Shown: positions 7,755-14,594 of the stretch, in pieces
Layout of the letters: every line of letters starts with the position of its first letter
Position numbering within the stretch: position 1 is the first letter of the stretch
NCBI GenBank assembly: GCA_031272745.1
Contig: JAISTF010000173.1
Span: 1-22,443, forward strand
Reading direction: 5' to 3'
Length of the DNA stretch: 22,443 nucleotides
DNA from: Eubacteriales Family XIII. Incertae Sedis bacterium
GTDB taxonomy: Bacteria; Bacillota; Clostridia; Peptostreptococcales; Anaerovoracaceae
Position numbers and translations under genes: made by a program
The notes under the pieces: generated by a model
Told to the model about the DNA's origin: nothing
Databases searched by the model: none
The model's input: the letters and a program-made list of their open reading frames with translations, nothing else

Positions 7755-7803
7755 CCACATACCCCCATTATATAGTAAAATAACAAAAGAGGAGCGTGAT
7801 TTG

Positions 7804-8721
7804 ATGGATCTTCACAAACTGAACGTATTTGTCACCGTATCGCAGAGCAGCTCGTTCACGGCCGCATCAAAGCTGCTGCACATCGCGCAGTCCGCCGTGA
7901 GCCACGACATCGCGGAGCTCGAGCGCGAATTCGGCGCGAAGCTCTTCGACCGCACGAAGACCGGCGTGCATCTGACGCCCGCCGGCGAGGTGTTCTTCGC
8001 CGAGGCCTGCAAGATGATCGCCATCGCGGAAGGCGCGCGCCAGCGCATCGCGAAGATGTCCGGCGGCGAAGGCGGCCAGCTGCTGTTCGGCTTCGTCTCC
8101 GAGCAGATGATCGAGCCGCTGCTGCCCGTGCTGAAGCGCTTCTACGAAGACCACCCGAATGTCCAGCTCCATTTCAATTCCTATAACTCCATTTCGCTCG
8201 CCAGCCTCATCGAAAATAAGGCGCTGGATCTCGGCATCGACCGGAGCGAGGCGTTCATCAAGCGCGACGACCTCGAATGGCGCGAGCTGTACCGCGACCC
8301 GTTCTACGTCGCCTTTTCCGACGCGCATCCGCTCGCAAAGGAAAAGAAGATCACGCTCGACAGGATCGAAGGCGAAACGATCCTGCTCATGTCGCGCGAA
8401 GCGAACCCCGGATTTTTCGACGTCATCCAGCGTTTCTGCCTCGCGCACGGCATGACGCCGCTGCTCAACGCGACGTCCAACGAACGCATGGCGACGCTCT
8501 TCATGGCGCGCATCGGCATGGGCGTCGCGCTGCTCACGAAGCAGTTTCTGAAAGTCTACGACTATCCGGGCCTGAAGACCGCCCCGCTCGAAGAAGAAGA
8601 CGCCTTCCATTCCGTCGGCATCGTCCGCCGCAAAAACGCCGCCAATCAAAACGTGGACCTGTTCCTCGAAGCGCTCGACGCATACATCCGCGCGCTGCCC
8701 GATTCCCGCATCGCGATATAG
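7804..8721 (+). CDS. LysR family transcriptional regulator
   Basis: A 305-aa regulator. The N-terminal winged helix-turn-helix (residues about 3-60) includes SFTAASKLLHIAQSAVSHDI, ELEREFGAKLFDR and LTPAGEVF, all typical of LysR proteins. The ligand-binding domain spans about 90-300. The start is ATG at 7804, 9 nt after GAGGAG; a TTG one codon earlier is possible. A TATAGT -10-like hexamer lies at 7771-7776. The effector is unknown. It is divergent from tsaE, but the co-directional hydrolase-symporter operon 148 bases downstream is the more likely target. The 8722-8869 gap has AT-rich segments but no operator that could be defined with confidence. Confidence 0.93.
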   Translation: MDLHKLNVFVTVSQSSSFTAASKLLHIAQSAVSHDIAELEREFGAKLFDRTKTGVHLTPAGEVFFAEACKMIAIAEGARQRIAKMSGGEGGQLLFGFVSEQMIEPLLPVLKRFYEDHPNVQLHFNSYNSISLASLIENKALDLGIDRSEAFIKRDDLEWRELYRDPFYVAFSDAHPLAKEKKITLDRIEGETILLMSREANPGFFDVIQRFCLAHGMTPLLNATSNERMATLFMARIGMGVALLTKQFLKVYDYPGLKTAPLEEEDAFHSVGIVRRKNAANQNVDLFLEALDAYIRALPDSRIAI

Positions 8722-8869
8722 GAAGCGGCCCCGAACAGCCAACGAAAAAATCGATACCCTCATCGAATTCTTGTATTTTACAGGCCGCCGCCCGTGCGCG
8801 TATCCTGTACTTGGCAAACGGAAATTGTCTTTTGTTTTCATTTCAATAATCAGAGAGGAGTTGGTATCT

Positions 8870-10558
8870 ATGGCAAATGCATCGGAACCCAAGTACGGCG
8901 TCATCAAAGAAACCTTCATGGTGCCGGCGCGCGACGGCGTGAAGCTCGCGGTCGACGTGTACCGGCCGGACGCGGACGGCACATACCCCGCCCTGCTCGC
9001 GCAGTCGCCCTACGGCAAGGACGCGCAGGTCTTCGAGTCGCCGCCGCAGCCGTTCGGCAAGTCGATCTTCGAGGCGTCCGTCGAGTCGGGCGACCCGTAT
9101 TACTACGCGAAGCGCGGCTACTGCTATGCCATCGCGGACTTCCGCGGGCTCGGCGACAGCGAGGGCTATCACGACGGCATGATGAACAGCCATGAATGCG
9201 GCGAGGACGGCTACGACATCTGCGAATGGCTCGCGGCGCAGCCGTGGTGCGACGGCGGCGTCGGCGGCGCGGGCATCTGCTATTTCGCGAACGCCCAGCT
9301 CCAGCTCGCGGCGGCGGCCCCGCCCCACCTCAAATGCATCGCGCCGTGGGAGATCTACGGCGACGACCTGTACAAGCACGGCCAGTACGAGGGCGGCGTG
9401 CTCAACATCTTCCTCTACGGCCTGTACACGGGCACCTACCCGGCGCGCTGCGGCTACGCCATCACGGACCGCGTGCGCTCGGCGATGGAAGTCGCGTACA
9501 AGGACAAGCCCGAGGAGCTGAAGGCGATGGTCGAGGCCGCGATGGCGGATCCGTCCCTGCGGCAGTATCCTTATCTTTATCACCTATTGAAATATCCGAC
9601 GAAAAACCCCGTGCTCTTCGACTTCATGCTCAACCCGCTCGACGGCCCCTACTACCGCGCGCGCTCGGTCATCGAACGCATCGAAAACATCAAGGTTCCC
9701 ACCTACGTCGGCGGCCCCTTCTTCAGCTTTTTCTCCGAGCCGCAGATCAACGTCTGGAACCGGCTGCCGAAGGACCTGCCGAAGAAGCTGCGCTTTTACA
9801 CCGACATGGGCACGAGGCCGTGGAAAGGCGATCACGACGAACTGCTGAGATGGTATGATTATTGGCTCAAAGGCATCGACACGGGCATCATGGACGAGGA
9901 GCCGGTCCGCTACCATGTGACGGGCCTCGAGGAATGGCGCACGGCGCAGGCGTTCCCGATCGAAAACATGAACTACGAGCCGTTCTATCTCAACAGCCTC
10001 GGCATCCTCGGCCGCGAGCCGGACCTCTTCAACGACGAGCCCGACTCCTTCGCGCAGGCCCCGCTGTTCGTGACCGAAAGCCGCGCCTTCGTGCGCTACG
10101 TCTCGCCGCCGCTCTCGCAGCCGCTGCAGTGTACGGGCGCGCCGCGCATCAAATTCTGGGCGTCGATCGACCAGCCCGAGACCTGCTGGCGCGTGAACGT
10201 GCGCACCTTCGGCGACGACGCCATCTACCCGCTCGCGCAGGGCTGGCTGAAGGCGTCGCTCCGGAAGCGCGACTACGACCGCGACGTACCGTGGGAGATC
10301 GAGCACGACTACACGAAATTCGACCCGCCGGTGCCGGGCGAAATCTACGAGTACGAGATCCAGATGCGGCCGATGAGCCATATGTTCAAGGCCGGCGACC
10401 GCATCCAGGTCGAGATCAGCTGCATCGACATCCCGATCGAATTCGAGACGTATGACATCATGTGGCACGTCGTCCCCGCGACGACGACGCTGCACAAAAT
10501 CTACCGCGACGGCGAGCACCCCTCGGTGCTGCAACTGCCGGTCGTGCCGCTCGAATAA
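8870..10558 (+). CDS. CocE/S15-like alpha/beta hydrolase with altered nucleophile
   Basis: A 562-aa protein with the two-domain layout of the CocE/NonD and X-Pro dipeptidyl-peptidase (S15) families: an N-terminal alpha/beta hydrolase part (VPARDGVKLAVDVYRP, then FRGLGDSEGYHDG) and a C-terminal jelly-roll (MFKAGDRIQVEISCIDIP). Members cleave esters or amides and peptides. At the nucleophile elbow, where the family has G-x-S-Y-x-G, this protein has G-I-C-Y-F-A, so C137 replaces Ser. The segment that normally carries the catalytic Asp (GGWYD type) reads GGPFFSFF. H322 in PWKGDHDE may be the histidine. No signal peptide is seen, so it should be cytosolic. AGAGAGGAG precedes ATG at 8870. The symporter gene follows 61 bases on. 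Confidence 0.82.
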   Translation: MANASEPKYGVIKETFMVPARDGVKLAVDVYRPDADGTYPALLAQSPYGKDAQVFESPPQPFGKSIFEASVESGDPYYYAKRGYCYAIADFRGLGDSEGYHDGMMNSHECGEDGYDICEWLAAQPWCDGGVGGAGICYFANAQLQLAAAAPPHLKCIAPWEIYGDDLYKHGQYEGGVLNIFLYGLYTGTYPARCGYAITDRVRSAMEVAYKDKPEELKAMVEAAMADPSLRQYPYLYHLLKYPTKNPVLFDFMLNPLDGPYYRARSVIERIENIKVPTYVGGPFFSFFSEPQINVWNRLPKDLPKKLRFYTDMGTRPWKGDHDELLRWYDYWLKGIDTGIMDEEPVRYHVTGLEEWRTAQAFPIENMNYEPFYLNSLGILGREPDLFNDEPDSFAQAPLFVTESRAFVRYVSPPLSQPLQCTGAPRIKFWASIDQPETCWRVNVRTFGDDAIYPLAQGWLKASLRKRDYDRDVPWEIEHDYTKFDPPVPGEIYEYEIQMRPMSHMFKAGDRIQVEISCIDIPIEFETYDIMWHVVPATTTLHKIYRDGEHPSVLQLPVVPLE

Positions 10559-10619
10559 CGGACACAAGAGGAGCGTTTGCGGCCGCGCCTCACAATACAG
10601 AGATTAGGAGGATAGATTT

Positions 10620-12206
10620 ATGACTTTAGCTGTCGCACTTATATACTTCGCCGTTCTCATCATCGGCGCGGGCATCTATGCCATGCGCAAAGTGAAGACG
10701 AGCGGCGACTTCACCTCGGCCGAGGGCCAGGGCGGCATGTCTTGGATTTTCATCACATGCTCGTTCGTCCTGATTCCGCTCGGCTCGGGGCATTCGATGT
10801 CCCTCTGGGAGCAGTCCTACGGGCCCCTCGGCGGCGGCGCGCTGCTGTGGGCGCTCGCGGTCGGCGCGATCTTCCTGCCGATCATGATGCTCTTCTTCGG
10901 GCCGCTCGCGCGCAGCACGGGATTCAAGACGTTTCCGGAAATCACGAAGGCGATGTACGGGCGCGTCTTCGGATGGCTGCACGCGGCGATCAGCGCTTCG
11001 TCGCTCTCCGGCATCATCGCCGCGGAGCTCATCGGCACGGGCGTCGCGATCTACGCGCTCTCGGGCGGCTCGGCGGGTCCGTTTGCGGATAACATGAAGC
11101 TGCCCGTCATCATCGCGTTCGTCTTCGCACTGCTCTATATCTTTTTCGGCGGATTCCTGCAGATGGCGTGGATCAACATCGTCAACGCGATCATGCTGAT
11201 TGCGGGCTCGTTCGCGGCGCTCATCGGCGTGGTGATCTGGCTCGGTGAAAACTACGAGTTCGGCGGAAAGTCCGGCCTCGCGGGCGTCGCGGCGTTCTAT
11301 GCGAGCGATCCGGCCACCAATGACACGGTGAACTCGTTCGGCGCCATCATCGGCGAGTACAAACTCAACCAGTTCGCAAACCTGCTCTCCGGCAACACGC
11401 TGCTCGACATCTTCATTCCGGTCACGTTGCTGCACCTCTGCTCGATCGCGGTCTCGCAGGGCCACAACATGCCGTTCTTCGCGGCGCGCTCCAACAAGGA
11501 CATCCGCAAGGGCGTCTACCTTGCGTCCGGCATCAACGCAATCAGCGCCGTGCCGTGGGTCGCGATCGGCCTCGTCGCCGTCGCGGTGCCCGCCGTCATG
11601 GGGAACGTCGGAAGCGAAGTCGGCAAGCTGCTCGTACCGGAAGCCGCGCTCGCCATGCTGCCCGCGCCCATCACGGGCCTGCTCATGATCTCGCTCCTGT
11701 CGGCGACGCTGTCGACGGCCGCGTCCATCACGCTCGGCGCCGCGCAGCAAGTCACGACGAGCATCATCAAAGATGCGGTCAAGCCGGACATGTCCGACAA
11801 GACGCAGCTGCTCACGACCCGCATCATGTGCCTCGTCTACCTGTTGATTTGCCTGGTGATGGCGCTCAACCTGCCCGTCATCATGCCGGTGTTCTTCTTC
11901 TGCTTCATGCTCAGCATCCCGCTCTTCTTCTGCTACGTCACGGGCATGTTCATCACGATCAACAAAGTCACCTGCTATCTGACGCTCATCGTCGGGTACA
12001 TCTTCGCGTTCTGGTGGACGTTCGCGCCGCCGGCAAACGCGCCGTACCCGTTCGATGCCAACGGCACGACGTACGTCGTCGTCCTGTCCAGCTTCATCGT
12101 CGGCATGGTGATCCCGTTGTTCCTGAGCAAGACGGGGGCGCACACACCGCTGCGCAAGATCATCAAAGACGCGCGCGGCGAAGTCGCCGAGCAGCTGTCG
12201 GTGTAA
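10620..12206 (+). CDS. Sodium:solute symporter (SSS family)
   Basis: A 528-aa integral membrane protein with about 13 hydrophobic segments, of the LeuT-fold SSS family (Na+-coupled uptake). Helix 1 is LAVALIYFAVLIIGAGIYAMR, followed by the family's loop TSGDFTSAEGQGG; the later LLSATLSTAASITLGAAQQV is the conserved helix region with small polar residues used in Na+ binding. The start has AGGAGG 8 nt upstream. The substrate cannot be read from sequence; pairing with the hydrolase and LysR suggests a small carboxylate, amino acid or peptide-derived compound. Two microprotein genes follow within 15 bases each. Confidence 0.92.
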   Translation: MTLAVALIYFAVLIIGAGIYAMRKVKTSGDFTSAEGQGGMSWIFITCSFVLIPLGSGHSMSLWEQSYGPLGGGALLWALAVGAIFLPIMMLFFGPLARSTGFKTFPEITKAMYGRVFGWLHAAISASSLSGIIAAELIGTGVAIYALSGGSAGPFADNMKLPVIIAFVFALLYIFFGGFLQMAWINIVNAIMLIAGSFAALIGVVIWLGENYEFGGKSGLAGVAAFYASDPATNDTVNSFGAIIGEYKLNQFANLLSGNTLLDIFIPVTLLHLCSIAVSQGHNMPFFAARSNKDIRKGVYLASGINAISAVPWVAIGLVAVAVPAVMGNVGSEVGKLLVPEAALAMLPAPITGLLMISLLSATLSTAASITLGAAQQVTTSIIKDAVKPDMSDKTQLLTTRIMCLVYLLICLVMALNLPVIMPVFFFCFMLSIPLFFCYVTGMFITINKVTCYLTLIVGYIFAFWWTFAPPANAPYPFDANGTTYVVVLSSFIVGMVIPLFLSKTGAHTPLRKIIKDARGEVAEQLSV

Positions 12207-12221
12207 GAAAGGAGGCGCAGT

Positions 12222-12335
12222 ATGTGGCTTGCAACAATGGTCATCGGCCAACTCGTCGCGGCGCTCGTCGCCACGTTCGTCATCAATCTCATCTGGAAGC
12301 TGACCCATCCCGGCAAGGGCTGGTTCGGCAAATAG
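12222..12335 (+). CDS. 37-aa membrane microprotein, putative symporter subunit
   Basis: A 37-codon frame beginning MWLATMVIGQLVAALVATFV, with one hydrophobic helix (about residues 3-25) and a basic tail ending HPGKGWFGK. A near-perfect ribosome binding site, AAAGGAGG, lies 6 nt before the ATG. It starts 15 bases after the symporter stop and ends 15 bases before the next small gene. I do not recognise a named family. SSS transporters are known to have small membrane partners in some bacteria (for example YhdT with PanF), so an accessory role is a reasonable inference. Predicted topology is N-out/C-in from the basic tail. Confidence 0.78.
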   Translation: MWLATMVIGQLVAALVATFVINLIWKLTHPGKGWFGK

Positions 12336-12350
12336 GGAAAGGAGGACAGG

Positions 12351-12500
12351 ATGGCTCTCAATGACATCGCAGTGGCGATCATCATTCTGGTCTTCATGGC
12401 CGCGCTGATTGTCGTGGCCTTGATCGGCTATTTCAAGAACTGGAAGGGCGTGCCCGAGGAGGCGGTCGTCATCCCGCCGGCACCCCCCAACTCCGACTGA
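12351..12500 (+). CDS. 49-aa membrane microprotein, putative symporter subunit
   Basis: A 49-codon frame beginning MALNDIAVAIIILVFMAALI, with a single hydrophobic helix at about residues 5-28, then FKNWKG and an acidic, proline-rich tail (VPEEAVVIPPAPPNSD). AAAGGAGG stands 5 nt before the ATG. It follows the 37-aa gene by 15 bases and is the last gene before the terminator at 12552-12580. No named family is certain. The helix followed by an aromatic/basic interface resembles small accessory proteins encoded after SSS symporters, but this is by architecture only. Confidence 0.78.
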   Translation: MALNDIAVAIIILVFMAALIVVALIGYFKNWKGVPEEAVVIPPAPPNSD

Positions 12501-12551
12501 TTTTTTTCAATAATTTTTTTCAAAGCGGCCGCAATTCGCTGAGAGAATCGG

Positions 12552-12580
12552 GCGGCGGGGCACAAAGCCCCGCCGCTTTT
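12552..12580 (+). terminator. Rho-independent terminator of the symporter operon
   Basis: A perfect 10-bp GC stem, GCGGCGGGGC with GCCCCGCCGC, surrounds the 5-nt loop ACAAA and is followed by TTTT then GT. It lies 52 bases after the second microprotein and directly abuts the stop codon of the convergent exporter gene. The T-tract is only on the plus-strand side. Confidence 0.88.
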
Positions 12581-12581
12581 G

Positions 12582-13763
12582 TCACACGCGTTTCAGAAGC
12601 AGCGCGAAGAACAAAGCCTCCACCACGCCGAAAAGGAGATACAAGAAGCCAACGCCCCATAGATAGTCTTCGAACAATCCCAGCAACGACATCCCGAGAC
12701 TCGCGAACATCAACGAGAGAAATCCGATCAGTGAAGCCGCGCTCCCCGTGTCGCCCTCCTGCGCGTTGAGGCCTAGGTACACGCTGATCGGTTTCGCCAT
12801 GGAACTCACAAAAGACGCGGGGACGATGAACGAAATCAAAGCAAACGGGGACGCACCTCCGGCGACCAAGATGAGCGCGCCGCAGACTGCCATGACGCCA
12901 AGGCAGACATACGTCACCGCCGTGCGACCGATCCTCCTGGACACGGATGCGTAGCTAAACGTGCCCGCCATCATCGCGAGTGCGCTCGCTGCAAAATACA
13001 GGCTGAACGCCTGCTCCGATACGCCAAAGCGGTTTTGGAAAATATACGGGGAGGCGTTGATGAACGCCATGATGGGTACAGCGGGCAACGAATAGATGAC
13101 GACGACCGTCGCAAAGCGCGGATTCCTGAAAACGACCCAAAGACGCGCAAACGTCGCGGGCAGCGTGCCTGTGAGCGGAGACCTAAGCGTCTCTGGAATC
13201 ACAAGCGCACCTGCAAAAATGGCGGCGCCCATGGCCGTCATCAAGATGAAGATGCCATGCCAGCTTCCGATTTTCAAAATCGCCGCGCCGATCGTCGGCG
13301 CGATCGCGGGGCCGATGAGCGCCATGCCCTGCACAATGGACAGAATGCGTTCCTGCTGATTCAGCACGAAAACGTCCTTCACGAACGCGGTGGACGCCAT
13401 GAACGCCGCGCCGCCGCCCATGCCCTGAAGCAGGCGAAATATGACGAACCATTCAATCGACGGCGCAAACGCGCACAGCAGGCTGCCCGCGAAATACAGC
13501 GCACCGCCGAAGATGATGACCGGCCTTCGGCCGTATTTGTCGCTGATTGGCCCCCAGATCAGAGAACATACCGCGATGGCGATCGTGAACACGATCATTG
13601 ACATATTCGTGGCGGCAGCATCCGTTCGGAAATATTCGGTGATGACCGGCAGCGCAGGCAGATAGAAATCGGTGGACAACATGGGTGTCGCGCCGGTAAG
13701 AATCAGAAAAACCTTGAAAAGTTTGCTGTTTGCCAAGTTTGCTGCGTTTGTAGTATTAGACAT
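12582..13763 (-). CDS. Bcr/CflA family multidrug efflux MFS transporter
   Basis: A 393-aa membrane protein with 12 predicted helices. The family hallmarks are STDFYLPALP in helix 1 (residues 30-39) and the motif-A loop GPISDKYGRRP at 71-81. Members export drugs such as bicyclomycin or chloramphenicol, sulfonamides, or small metabolites by proton antiport. The ATG at 13763 is chosen because the consensus promoter at 13770-13798 places transcription initiation on its A. The frame could start 30 bases earlier, but that codon overlaps the -35 region. No Shine-Dalgarno sequence is present. It is convergent with the symporter operon and divergent from the riboswitch-ribU unit. Confidence 0.9.
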   Translation of the reverse strand: MSNTTNAANLANSKLFKVFLILTGATPMLSTDFYLPALPVITEYFRTDAAATNMSMIVFTIAIAVCSLIWGPISDKYGRRPVIIFGGALYFAGSLLCAFAPSIEWFVIFRLLQGMGGGAAFMASTAFVKDVFVLNQQERILSIVQGMALIGPAIAPTIGAAILKIGSWHGIFILMTAMGAAIFAGALVIPETLRSPLTGTLPATFARLWVVFRNPRFATVVVIYSLPAVPIMAFINASPYIFQNRFGVSEQAFSLYFAASALAMMAGTFSYASVSRRIGRTAVTYVCLGVMAVCGALILVAGGASPFALISFIVPASFVSSMAKPISVYLGLNAQEGDTGSAASLIGFLSLMFASLGMSLLGLFEDYLWGVGFLYLLFGVVEALFFALLLKRV

Positions 13764-13769
13764 GCCGTA

Positions 13770-13798
13770 ACTATAACAAAAATCCCGCCGCATATCAA
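13770..13798 (-). promoter_or_regulatory. Sigma-A promoter of the efflux gene, likely leaderless
   Basis: TTGATA (13798-13793), a 17-nt spacer and TATAGT (13775-13770) each match the consensus at 5 of 6 positions. Only 6 nt separate the -10 box from the ATG, so the +1 base should be the A of the start codon. Confidence 0.7.
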
Positions 13799-13838
13799 AG
13801 CAAAATGCAGGCTTTACTCATACAGGGATTCATGATAG

Positions 13839-13844
13839 TATAAT
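13839..13844 (+). promoter_or_regulatory. -10 box upstream of the FMN riboswitch
   Basis: A perfect TATAAT hexamer; transcription would start near 13851, just before the riboswitch. A -35 box is weak (TTTACT at 13813-13818, with a 20-nt spacer). Confidence 0.55.
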
Positions 13845-13856
13845 CTCGTCAGAGTA

Positions 13857-14000
13857 CGTTTCGGGGCGGGGTGAAAGTCCCCACCGGCGGTGAAGCGGGG
13901 TCTCGGGCGCGCGTGCGCGTCTTCGGGGCAACGACAAGTCCGCGAGCGAAAGCCGATCCGGTCAGAATCCGGAACCGACGGTCACAGTCCGGAAGAAAGG
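13857..14000 (+). promoter_or_regulatory. FMN riboswitch (RFN element)
   Basis: The conserved blocks of the RFN element appear in order: TTCGGGGCGGGGTGAAAG, CCCCACCGGCGGTGAAG, AAGTCCGCGAGCG, GATCCGGTCAGAATCCGG and ACCGACGGTCACAGTCCGG. An extended GC-rich variable hairpin (about 13900-13935) sits between them. The presumed closing stem pairs TTTC at 13859-13862 with GAAA at 13995-13998, which overlaps the AAAGGA ribosome binding site of ribU. With only 8 nt between the aptamer and the ATG there is no room for a terminator, so control is most likely at translation: FMN binding would hide the ribosome binding site. Confidence 0.96.
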
Positions 14001-14008
14001 AACATGTT

Positions 14009-14554
14009 ATGAACAATACCCGACCAAAAACTGTTTTGCTTGCGAAAATGGGGCTGATGGCGGCCATCGCGTTGATCTGCTCGATGTTCCATTTTCCGCT
14101 CCTGCCGGGGGCAACGTTCCTCGAGTTCGAGGTGCATGACATCCCCGTGCTCATCGCGGCGTTTGCCTTCGGGCCGATCCCCGGCTTCATCGTCGGCGTC
14201 GTGTCGATCCTGCTGCACGACATGATCATCGGCATGGCGAGCGGGCCGTACGGCATGATCATGCACATCATCGCGGACGCGGCCTTCGCGCTCGTCGCGG
14301 GCTTCTTCTATCAGAGGCTCAAGACGAAGCGAAACGCCGTCCTCGCGCTCATCATCGGCGGCCTGTGCATGACGGCCGCGATGGTGCCGGCAAACCTCTT
14401 CATCACGCCGTATTTCATGGGCGCGCCCGTGTCCGCCGTCGTCGCGATGCTGCCGACGGTCATCGTGCCGTTCAACCTTTTGAAAGCGCTGATCGACGGC
14501 GTCGTGGTGTTCTTCCTGTACAAGCGCCTCTCGCCGTTTTTGCACCGATACTGA
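14009..14554 (+). CDS. ribU: RibU-type riboflavin ECF transporter S component
   Basis: A 181-aa membrane protein with about six hydrophobic helices. It shows the ECF S-component fold signals LAKMGLMAAIALICSMFHFP and GATFLEFEVHDIPVLIAAF, the latter typical of riboflavin binders. RibU captures riboflavin and is driven by the shared EcfA-EcfA'-EcfT module, which is not in this window. The ATG at 14009 is preceded by AAAGGA; a nearby ATG at 14004 runs straight into a stop. The FMN riboswitch directly upstream confirms the vitamin specificity. It forms a single-gene transcription unit that ends at a hairpin at 14568-14586. Confidence 0.93.
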   Translation: MNNTRPKTVLLAKMGLMAAIALICSMFHFPLLPGATFLEFEVHDIPVLIAAFAFGPIPGFIVGVVSILLHDMIIGMASGPYGMIMHIIADAAFALVAGFFYQRLKTKRNAVLALIIGGLCMTAAMVPANLFITPYFMGAPVSAVVAMLPTVIVPFNLLKALIDGVVVFFLYKRLSPFLHRY

Positions 14555-14567
14555 GCGGGCATCGTAG

Positions 14568-14586
14568 GGGCGGCATCCTGCCGCCC
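14568..14586. other. GC hairpin between convergent genes
   Basis: A perfect 8-bp stem, GGGCGGCA with TGCCGCCC, around the loop TCC in the 40-base gap between ribU and the ADP-ribosylglycohydrolase-like gene. There is no T-tract on either side, so it is a weak terminator candidate or a copy of a dispersed GC palindrome. Confidence 0.55.
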
Positions 14587-14594
14587 GCCATTCG

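Noticed and set aside
7767..7772. TATAAT facing tsaE, giving an apparent second leaderless start at 7760
   Set aside because: No -35 box at 15-19 nt and no TGn extension; GGGGGT at 6 nt before ATG 7754 gives a better explanation of the start.
10626..12308. 560-codon open frame on the minus strand opposite the symporter
   Set aside because: Arg/Asp/Glu-rich antisense shadow of a membrane protein gene, with no domain and no ribosome binding site.
10575..12536. Two GCGGCCGC octamers flanking the symporter gene (near 10579 and 12526)
   Set aside because: Expected by chance in a GC-rich genome; flanking bases differ and there is no longer repeat, so they are not considered element ends.
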